Below are positions 1-5,082 of a stretch of 13,666 nt of DNA, one piece after another (positions within the stretch are counted from its first letter, which is position 1; each line of letters begins with the position of its first letter). The notes under the pieces are model-generated. The model worked only from the letters and a program-made list of their open reading frames with translations, made no database searches and had not been told where the DNA came from. The stretch covers positions 1 through 13,666 of the forward strand of contig CAYGMG010000108.1 of assembly GCA_964350895.1 (NCBI GenBank). Direction: 5' to 3'. This DNA comes from Pseudomarimonas sp964350895. Lineage in GTDB: Bacteria > Pseudomonadota > Gammaproteobacteria > Xanthomonadales > Xanthomonadaceae. A program made the translations under genes and the position numbers.

Positions 1-2
1 GC

Positions 3-467
3 CAGCGCGAGGTGGCCCTGCGCGAACTGCTGGCCCGGGTCGTCGCGCTGGAGCAGCGCCTGCCTGTGCGCATCGGCGCGTGTCCGGACATCCGTCTGCA
101 GGTCGATCCCGACCAGCTGGAGCAGGCCCTGATCAACCTGGTCAAGAACGCGGTCGAGGCAGCCCTGCCCGAGGCCGGTGAAGTCGAGGTCGATGCCCGG
201 GTCGAGCGCGGCCGGGTGCAGATCGCGGTGCGCGACAGCGGGCTCGGGCTGTCCGGCAGCGACAATCTGTTTGTGCCCTTCTTCACCACCAAGCCCGGCG
301 GCTCGGGGATCGGCCTGGTGCTGGCCCAGCAGATCGTCGAAGGCCACGGCGGCCATCTGTCCCTGGCCAACCGCGAGGACCGCCGCGGCTGCGTGGCGCG
401 CCTGGTCCTGCCCCTGCCCGAAGCGCGCGAGGCGCCGGCCGCCGAAGCGATCACCACGGACGGCTGA
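3..467 (+). CDS. Sensor histidine kinase, C-terminal ATPase domain (5' end outside window)
   Basis: This is the C-terminal end of a two-component sensor kinase; the reading frame is open through the left window edge, so the sensor and dimerisation parts are missing. What remains is an HATPase_c (GHKL) domain that binds ATP and phosphorylates a histidine on the missing part. The N box (ALINLVKNAVEA) lies at about 124-162, the G1 box (DSGLG) at about 233-248, the F box (FVPFFTTK) at about 270-294, and the G2 box (GGSGIGL) at about 297-318. This pattern is typical of NtrB/AtoS/PilS-like kinases, which usually work with a sigma-54 activator. That subgroup is inferred from style only. A short Ala/Glu-rich tail follows the domain, with no receiver domain. 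Any partner response regulator must lie upstream, because the next gene is a cytochrome. Confidence 0.9.
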   Translation, partial: QREVALRELLARVVALEQRLPVRIGACPDIRLQVDPDQLEQALINLVKNAVEAALPEAGEVEVDARVERGRVQIAVRDSGLGLSGSDNLFVPFFTTKPGGSGIGLVLAQQIVEGHGGHLSLANREDRRGCVARLVLPLPEAREAPAAEAITTDG

Positions 468-473
468 GCGGGT

Positions 474-659
474 CGGCAAACTAGTGGACTGTAACGGACA
501 AATCGATAGCAGCTCGCTGGGTCTGGCCGCGCTGGACTTGCGCCTCACTTGGCCAATAGCTACGGCTATTGGCCTCGCTCCGGCACGGCGTCCATCGCGA
601 CCATGCCGGCGCGATCCCTCTACCGCTTCATCCGTTACAGTCCACAAGCGGCTTTGCCG
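474..659. repeat. Large imperfect palindromic element (MITE-like or REP-like)
   Basis: The spacer between the kinase and the cytochrome is built as one long inverted repeat. The outer arms GTGGACTGTAACGGA (484-498) and TCCGTTACAGTCCAC (631-645) are perfectly complementary. Pairing extends to 481/648 with one mismatch, and a further 7 bp pair (CGGCAAA at 474-480 with TTTGCCG at 653-659) follows after short unequal spacers. Inside, 520-537 pairs with 590-607 at about 14 of 18 positions, and the centre is a perfect 10-bp hairpin (551-574). No transposase fits inside, and I see no clear target-site duplication. The size (about 165 bp between the 18-bp ends) and terminal inverted repeats resemble a miniature transposable element or a structured intergenic repeat. 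Its copy number in the genome cannot be seen from this window. Confidence 0.7.
551..574 (+). other. Central hairpin of the palindromic element with UACG tetraloop
   Basis: A perfect 10-bp stem, GGCCAATAGC paired with GCTATTGGCC, encloses the loop TACG. Read as plus-strand RNA this is C(UACG)G, a member of the UNCG class of unusually stable RNA tetraloops. The minus strand would carry the less stable CGUA loop. This suggests, but does not prove, that the plus-strand transcript is the relevant form. No T-run follows, so it is not a standard intrinsic terminator. Confidence 0.6.
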
Positions 660-681
660 GCACCGGCACCCTCGCTATACT
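654..681 (+). promoter_or_regulatory. Putative sigma-70 promoter for the cytochrome gene
   Basis: The -35 box TTGCCG (654-659) and the -10 box TATACT (676-681) are separated by 16 bases. The -10 matches the consensus at five of six positions and the -35 at four of six. Transcription would begin near 688, leaving a leader of about 47 bases before the GTG start at 735. The -35 box coincides with the outermost arm of the palindromic element. Confidence 0.5.
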
Positions 682-694
682 TGCGGGCCAAAGA

Positions 695-714
695 GCACTG
701 GGGTTCCCCGGTGC
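695..714 (+). other. Hairpin in the leader of the cytochrome gene
   Basis: GCACTGGGG (695-703) and CCCCGGTGC (706-714) pair over 9 bp with one T-G wobble, around a very tight 2-base loop that would probably open to 4. It falls between the predicted transcription start and the ribosome binding site (AAGGTG, about 725-730). It could influence message stability or translation, but no regulatory partner is visible. Confidence 0.35.
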
Positions 715-734
715 GCGTCTGTCCAAGGTGCCCT

Positions 735-1250
735 GTGCGCAATTACGACCTTGAGTTCCTCAAGCATTTTTCGATGGTCATCGCCTTCCTGGTGCTGGTG
801 ACCGCATTCCTGATTGGCGGCGCCGTGTGGCTGCATAACGGTCGGGCGGTGGAAGCCGAGCCCAATGCCCGCGCCAAGTTGGTCGAACGCCTGGCCCCGG
901 CGGGCGCGGTGTATGCCGGTGAAACCGGCGCAGCGGCCCTGGCCGCGGCGCAGGAAGCCGCACGCGCCGCAGCCTCGGCCCAGGTCGCCTACGGCGGCAG
1001 CCTCGACGGCGGCATGATCTACAACAATCTCTGCGGCGCCTGCCACAACTCGGGCGCCGGCGGCGCGCCGAAGATGGAAACTGCGGTCTGGACCGCGCGC
1101 ATCGCGCAGGGAGAAGAGACCCTGATCCGCCACGCCATCGAGGGCTATCAGGGCGAGGCCGGGATCATGCCGGCGCGCGGAGGCAATCCGGCGCTCAATG
1201 ACGAGCAGGTCGCGGCCTCGGTTCGCTGGATGCTCGAAAATCTGAAATGA
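735..1250 (+). CDS. Membrane-anchored c5-like monoheme cytochrome c
   Basis: This 171-residue protein is an electron carrier held to the inner membrane with its haem domain in the periplasm. One N-terminal membrane segment spans residues 13-33 (SMVIAFLVLVTAFLIGGAVWL). An Ala-rich linker follows at about 60-86, then a single cytochrome c domain with the haem-binding motif CGACH (C100, C103, H104). The likely sixth ligand is M145 in GIMPARGG. This layout resembles the cytochrome c5 family, which passes electrons to terminal oxidases or other respiratory partners; the partner here is unknown. I chose GTG at 735 (protein begins RNYDLEFLK) because AAGGTG lies 4 bases upstream and the promoter fits. 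Upstream in-frame ATGs would translate the palindromic repeat. The gene is followed directly by an intrinsic terminator. Confidence 0.85.
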   Translation: MRNYDLEFLKHFSMVIAFLVLVTAFLIGGAVWLHNGRAVEAEPNARAKLVERLAPAGAVYAGETGAAALAAAQEAARAAASAQVAYGGSLDGGMIYNNLCGACHNSGAGGAPKMETAVWTARIAQGEETLIRHAIEGYQGEAGIMPARGGNPALNDEQVAASVRWMLENLK

Positions 1251-3121
1251 GCCAGGTTCGTTATCGTGACGTTAACGCCGCCCCCCGGGCGGCGTTTTTG
1301 TATCCGCGCGCGGCGCTGATCGCCCTGTTCGGCGTGCTGGTGGCCGGCTGCGAACCGGTTGCCGCGCCCTCTCCGCTGGCCCTTGATCCGGCAAGTCTGG
1401 GCCCGCCGCGCAGCATCGGCGACCTGCAGGGCCGCGGTTCGCGCAGCCCCTACGAGGGGCGCACGGTGACCGTGCAGGGCGTGGTGACCGGCAACTTCGT
1501 CAACGGGCTGGAAGGCTTCTTCATGCAGGACGCCAGCGGCGCCGAGGACGGCGACCGGGCGACCAGCGATGGTCTGTTCGTGGCCTGGAAGCGCGACGCC
1601 CTGCCCAAGGTCCGGCGCGGGGAGAAACTCAGCGTGACCGGCAAGGTCAGCGAGCTGGGCCAGGGCAATCCATCCCTGACCGCGCTGACCGAGGCCAAGG
1701 TCGAGGTCATCGGTCGGGGCGCAGTGCGCGCCACCGAGATCGACCGCGCCCCGGCGCGGGCGCAGGACTGGGAATCACTGGAGGGCATGTGGCTGCGCCT
1801 GCCCGGCCCGCTGCTGATCAGCGGCAACGCCAACCTGTCGCGCTTCGGCGAGCTGCACCTGGCCTTTGATTCGCGCCTGCGCGCACCCACCGACATCGCC
1901 GCGCCCGGCGCCAAGGCGCAGGCGGTGATCGAGGACAACCGCCGGCGCGGACTGATCATCGATGACGCGCGCAGTAGCGAAAACCCGAGTCGGCTGTGGT
2001 TCCTTGAGTCGCCGCCTTCGGAGGAACAGACCCTGCGTGCCGGATCGCGGGTGTTCGGCATCGAGGGCATCCTCGACGCCCGCTTCGGCAGCTGGCGCCT
2101 GCAGCTCACCGAGAAGCTCGGGCGCATCGAATCGGCTCCGCGACCCTCGCCGCCGGTGCTGCCAGAGGGCCTGCGCCTGGCCAGTTTCAACCTGCTCAAC
2201 CTGTTCAACGGCAATGGCCGCGGCGGCGGCTTCCCGACCGATCGCGGCCCCAGCAGCCAGGCCGAGTACCAGCGTCAGCGCGACAAGCATGTCGCGGTTC
2301 TCGGCGCCCTGCTGCCTGATATTGCCGCGCTTTCCGAGCTGGAGAACGACGGCGATGGCGAGCGCAGCGCCCTGGGCGACCTGCTGCGCGCGCTGAACAA
2401 GAGCATGGGTGAGGCCGGCGACTACCGCTCGGTGGTTGCCGACAGCGGCGAGGGCCCGATCCGCCTTGCGATCATCTACCGCAGCAGCCGGGTCGATACC
2501 CGGGGCGAGGCGACCAGCCTGGTCGCCGGGCCGTTCGCCAATGGCGGCCGGCCGCCGCTGGCGCAAACCTTCGTCGATCGCGCCAGCGGCCGCGTACTGA
2601 CCGTGGTCGCCAACCATTTCAAATCCAAGGGCGGCTGTCCGCAGGACGGCCAGGGCGAGCCCGGTGACCGTGACCAGGGCGACGGCCAGGGTTGCTGGAA
2701 CGCCAAGCGGGTCAATGCGGCGCGCGCGCTGGACCTGTGGATGAAGTCCGACCCGACGCGCTCGGACAGCCCGCATCGGGTCCTGCTCGGCGACCTCAAT
2801 GCCTACACCCGAGAGGATCCGCTGCGCCTGCTGCGCTCGCTGGGCTGGCGCGATGCGTTGCCGATCCGTGGCGAGCAGATGCGCCATCACAGCTTCGTCT
2901 TCAACGGCGCCGCCGGCAGTCTCGACCATGCCCTGGTCACCCCGGGCCTCGCCGGCAGCATCACCGCCGCCCTGGTCTGGCAGATCAACAGCGACGAAAT
3001 CGACCTGTTCGACTACAACCTCGAACGCCGGCCGGCCGAGCTCTATCGCCCCGATCCGTTCGCCAGCTCGGACCACGATCCGCTGGTCGTGGTGCTTGAT
3101 CTGGAACGCGCGGCGCAGTAG
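1247..3121 (+). CDS. ExeM/NucH-type extracellular endonuclease, probable lipoprotein
   Basis: Predicted secreted metal-dependent DNase of the endonuclease/exonuclease/phosphatase superfamily. From the ATG at 1247 (624 residues) the order is: an export signal ending in the lipobox LVAGC (C35), an OB-fold-like domain (about 55-290, with TVTVQGVVTGNF), then the nuclease domain (about 308-620). Catalytic motifs are present: N315 in SFN, E365 in SELEND, H457 in ANHFKSKGG, D516 and N518 in GDLNAY, H561 in SLDHAL and D609-H610 in SSDHDP. The DQGDGQGCWN loop (476-485) is typical of ExeM/NucH proteins. Likely roles are nutrient or phosphate scavenging and turnover of extracellular or biofilm DNA. The start is uncertain: this ATG overlaps the cytochrome stop (ATGA), but a strong terminator lies between it and the signal peptide. 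TTG at 1298 would give a compact lipoprotein signal, MYPRAALIALFGVLVAGC. Confidence 0.88.
   Translation: MSQVRYRDVNAAPRAAFLYPRAALIALFGVLVAGCEPVAAPSPLALDPASLGPPRSIGDLQGRGSRSPYEGRTVTVQGVVTGNFVNGLEGFFMQDASGAEDGDRATSDGLFVAWKRDALPKVRRGEKLSVTGKVSELGQGNPSLTALTEAKVEVIGRGAVRATEIDRAPARAQDWESLEGMWLRLPGPLLISGNANLSRFGELHLAFDSRLRAPTDIAAPGAKAQAVIEDNRRRGLIIDDARSSENPSRLWFLESPPSEEQTLRAGSRVFGIEGILDARFGSWRLQLTEKLGRIESAPRPSPPVLPEGLRLASFNLLNLFNGNGRGGGFPTDRGPSSQAEYQRQRDKHVAVLGALLPDIAALSELENDGDGERSALGDLLRALNKSMGEAGDYRSVVADSGEGPIRLAIIYRSSRVDTRGEATSLVAGPFANGGRPPLAQTFVDRASGRVLTVVANHFKSKGGCPQDGQGEPGDRDQGDGQGCWNAKRVNAARALDLWMKSDPTRSDSPHRVLLGDLNAYTREDPLRLLRSLGWRDALPIRGEQMRHHSFVFNGAAGSLDHALVTPGLAGSITAALVWQINSDEIDLFDYNLERRPAELYRPDPFASSDHDPLVVVLDLERAAQ
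1274..1299 (+). terminator. Intrinsic terminator after the cytochrome gene
   Basis: AACGCCGCCC (1274-1283) and GGGCGGCGTT (1287-1296) form a perfect 10-bp stem with a 3-base C loop, and the T run reads on to 1299. It begins 23 bases past the cytochrome stop, the usual place for rho-independent termination. It also lies in frame within the longest version of the nuclease ORF, which argues for a shorter nuclease start or for partial read-through. Confidence 0.8.
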
Positions 3122-3142
3122 CCCAGCCCGGCGCATACGGCG

Positions 3143-3164
3143 CCGCCGGGGCGCGCCCCGGCGG
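3143..3164. other. Perfect 22-bp GC palindrome downstream of the nuclease gene
   Basis: CCGCCGGGGCG followed by its exact reverse complement CGCCCCGGCGG begins 21 bases after the nuclease stop codon. It could fold as a transcript-end hairpin, but no T-run follows, so it would be at most a weak or rho-assisted terminator or a 3'-end stabiliser. Confidence 0.5.
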
Positions 3165-3201
3165 ACCCGCGCGGGGGGCGGCGCAAGCCGCTGGCGGGTC
3201 C
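3163..3201 (+). other. Two-tier hairpin with GCAA tetraloop
   Basis: The outer stem GGACCCGC (3163-3170) pairs with GCGGGTCC (3194-3201). Inside it, GCGGC (3178-3182) pairs with GCCGC (3187-3191) around the loop GCAA, a GNRA-type loop. It overlaps the last two bases of the preceding palindrome, so the two structures would compete or stack. It lies directly before a possible -10 box of the hydrolase gene. Confidence 0.4.
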
Positions 3202-3203
3202 AG

Positions 3204-3209
3204 TATCAT
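3204..3209 (+). promoter_or_regulatory. Possible -10 box for the hydrolase-zapE unit
   Basis: TATCAT matches the sigma-70 -10 consensus at four of six positions, and transcription would begin near 3216, about 24 bases before the hydrolase ATG. No good -35 box is found at normal spacing; that region is taken up by the GC-rich hairpin. Support is weak. Confidence 0.3.
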
Positions 3210-3239
3210 CCCAGCCTCTTGCCCCACCAACGGACGCTG

Positions 3240-3920
3240 ATGAGCAACCAGGACACCGCCTTTCCCGATGTCACCAGCGAGGTGCTGCTGCGCGGCGCCG
3301 CGGGGGTGATCGAGGCGGTGGTCGACGTCCCCGATGCCGACTGCGTGCGCGCCGGGGTGGCGGTGATCTGCCACCCGCATCCGCTGCATGGCGGCACCAT
3401 GCACAACAAGGTGGTCACCATGATCGAGCGCTCGCTGCGCGAGATCGGCATGACCACGGTGCGCTTCAACTTCCGCGGCGTCGGCAAGAGCGAGGGCGAG
3501 CACGACAACGGCCGCGGCGAAACCCTCGATCTGCTCAGCGTGGCCGAGTGGGTCGGCCAGAAGCGACCGGATGACGCGCTGTGGCTGGCCGGCTTTTCAT
3601 TCGGCGCCTACGTCGCCCTGCTCGGCGCCCGCCACCTGCCACTCAAGCAGATGATCTCGATCGCGCCGCCGGCCGGCCGCTGGGACTTCTCCGCGGTACT
3701 GCCGCCGACCTGCCCCTGGCTGGTAGTGATGGGCGATGACGACGATGTGGTCGAGCCGCAGCAGGTGTTCGACTGGATCGAAGGCATGCCGGCCGCCGAG
3801 CGGCCGAACCTGATCCGCATGCCGGAGACCGGGCATTTCTTCCACCGCCGGCTGATGGATCTTCGCGGGGCGATCAAGAACGGCGTGCGCAGCAACCTGC
3901 CGCCTTCGCGGAAGCCGTGA
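3240..3920 (+). CDS. Alpha/beta hydrolase (COG2945-like)
   Basis: A 226-residue cytoplasmic alpha/beta-fold hydrolase without signal peptide. The oxyanion-side motif HPHPLHGGTMHNK (45-57) and the nucleophile elbow GFSFGA with S120 are clear. The acid is probably D168 or a neighbour in the GDDDDVV stretch (165-171), and the catalytic histidine is probably H199 in TGHFFHRR. The length and these motifs match the small COG2945 hydrolase group, whose natural substrates are mostly unknown; an ester or thioester substrate is a guess. The ATG at 3240 is preferred over longer in-frame starts, which would run back into the nuclease gene. The gene end overlaps the zapE start by four bases (GTGA), so the two are almost certainly co-transcribed and translationally coupled. 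Confidence 0.88.
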   Translation: MSNQDTAFPDVTSEVLLRGAAGVIEAVVDVPDADCVRAGVAVICHPHPLHGGTMHNKVVTMIERSLREIGMTTVRFNFRGVGKSEGEHDNGRGETLDLLSVAEWVGQKRPDDALWLAGFSFGAYVALLGARHLPLKQMISIAPPAGRWDFSAVLPPTCPWLVVMGDDDDVVEPQQVFDWIEGMPAAERPNLIRMPETGHFFHRRLMDLRGAIKNGVRSNLPPSRKP

Positions 3921-5029
3921 GCCGGGAGCCGGATCGGCGCGATATCCCGCCGGGACGGGCCTATGCCGAGGGCGTGGCCAGCGGGCGCTGGGAGGATGAT
4001 CCGGCGCAGCGCGCGGTGCTCCGCGAATTCGACCGCATCTATCACGCCCTGCATCCGCGCCTCGGCAGCGGCCTGCTGGATCGACTGCGGCAGAAGCTGA
4101 GCCCGCCTGAGGTGCCTCGCGGTCTCTATCTGTGGGGCGGGGTCGGCCGCGGCAAGACCTTTCTCGTCGATCTGTTCTACGAACACCTGCCGGGCGACGC
4201 CAAACGCCGGGTGCACTTCCACCGCTTCATGGGCGAGGTGCATGGCCGGCTGCGCATGCTCGGCGAGACCCGCGACCCGCTGGTCCAGGTCGCCGCCGAC
4301 ATCGCCGCGCAAACCCGAGTGCTCTGCCTTGACGAATTCTTCGTCAGCGACATCGGCGATGCGATGATCCTCGGCCGCCTGCTGGAGCGCCTGTTTGCCC
4401 TCGACGTGGTCCTGGTCACCACCTCGAACACCGTGCCCGACCAGCTCTACCGCGACGGCCTGCAGCGCGCCCGCTTCCTGCCGGCGATCGAGCTGCTCAA
4501 CCGCCACTGCGTGGTCCACTTCATGGAGAGCAGCACCGACTACCGGCTGCGCACCCTGACCCAGGCGCCGGTCTACCACCACCCGCTGAGCGGCAATACG
4601 GAAGCAGCGATGCAGCAGTTCTACGAGCAGCTGACCTGCGACACCCTGCGCGAGGGCGAGCCGCTGGAGATCAATGGCCGGCTGATCCCGGCAATCGACT
4701 TCTGCGAGGGCGTTGCCTGGCTTAGCTACTCGGCGCTGTGCGAAGGCCCGCGCTCGGTCGCCGACTACATCGAGATCGCCCGCGACTTCCACACCGTGCT
4801 GGTGGCGCGGGTGCCGCAGTTCAGCGCGCAAAGCGAGAACGAGGCGCGCCGCTTCATCCACCTGGTCGACGAGTTCTACGACCGCAACGTCAACCTGATC
4901 CTGTCCGCCGAGGTACCGCTAACCGAGCTGTACCGCGGCGACAAGCTGCACGCCGAGTTCGAGCGCACCGAGAGCCGGCTGATCGAAATGCAGAGCGAGG
5001 CCTATCTGGCCCGCGCCCACAAGCCCTGA
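3917..5029 (+). CDS. zapE: Cell division protein ZapE (AFG1-like ATPase)
   Basis: A 370-residue P-loop ATPase of the AFG1/ZapE family. In E. coli, ZapE associates with the Z-ring and affects FtsZ bundling during constriction, especially under low oxygen or stress; mitochondrial AFG1 relatives take part in inner-membrane protein quality control. Visible motifs are Walker A GGVGRGKT (74-81), the family motif VHFHRFM (99-105), Walker B VLCLDEFFVSDIGDAM (135-150), the sensor-like TTSNT (168-172) and LYRDGLQRARFLPAI (177-191). The length is normal for the family. The start is GTG, sharing four bases with the hydrolase stop codon, with a modest GGA-type ribosome binding site within the hydrolase end. 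No membrane segment or frameshift is seen. Confidence 0.95.
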   Translation: MSREPDRRDIPPGRAYAEGVASGRWEDDPAQRAVLREFDRIYHALHPRLGSGLLDRLRQKLSPPEVPRGLYLWGGVGRGKTFLVDLFYEHLPGDAKRRVHFHRFMGEVHGRLRMLGETRDPLVQVAADIAAQTRVLCLDEFFVSDIGDAMILGRLLERLFALDVVLVTTSNTVPDQLYRDGLQRARFLPAIELLNRHCVVHFMESSTDYRLRTLTQAPVYHHPLSGNTEAAMQQFYEQLTCDTLREGEPLEINGRLIPAIDFCEGVAWLSYSALCEGPRSVADYIEIARDFHTVLVARVPQFSAQSENEARRFIHLVDEFYDRNVNLILSAEVPLTELYRGDKLHAEFERTESRLIEMQSEAYLARAHKP

Positions 5030-5044
5030 ACTTTTCGTTCCACT

Positions 5045-5062
5045 GCGGCGCAGGGTCGCCGC
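5045..5062 (+). other. Short hairpin between zapE and the peptidase gene
   Basis: GCGGCG (5045-5050) pairs with CGCCGC (5057-5062) around a 6-base loop, 16 bases after the zapE stop. There is no T-run, so it is unlikely to be a strong terminator. It lies just before the ribosome binding site of the peptidase. Confidence 0.3.
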
Positions 5063-5069
5063 CACGCCC

Positions 5070-5074
5070 AGGAG
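5070..5074 (+). promoter_or_regulatory. Ribosome binding site fixing the M16 peptidase start
   Basis: AGGAG lies 8 bases before the ATG at 5083. It is the clearest Shine-Dalgarno site in the window. It decides the start against the longer in-frame reading, which extends back into zapE. Confidence 0.8.
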
Positions 5075-5082
5075 CCACGACC

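Noticed and set aside
549..734. Upstream extension of the cytochrome reading frame
   Set aside because: The frame begins in the middle of the palindromic repeat and adds 62 residues with no signal or domain. A GTG with a ribosome binding site at 735 gives a normal membrane-anchored cytochrome.
178..801. Long plus-strand frame through the kinase end and the spacer
   Set aside because: It overlaps the real kinase frame; its Arg/Pro/Ser-rich product is typical of out-of-frame reading in GC-rich DNA.
1775..3136. 453-residue open frame antisense to the nuclease
   Set aside because: It mirrors the codon pattern of a strongly supported gene and has a low-complexity Ala/Gly/Arg product with no domain.
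3608..4861. 417-residue open frame antisense to the hydrolase and zapE
   Set aside because: It spans two well-supported genes on the other strand and shows no motif.
4738..5082. Upstream extension of the M16 peptidase frame into zapE
   Set aside because: A clear ribosome binding site and signal peptide place the start at 5083; the extension is an out-of-frame reading of zapE.
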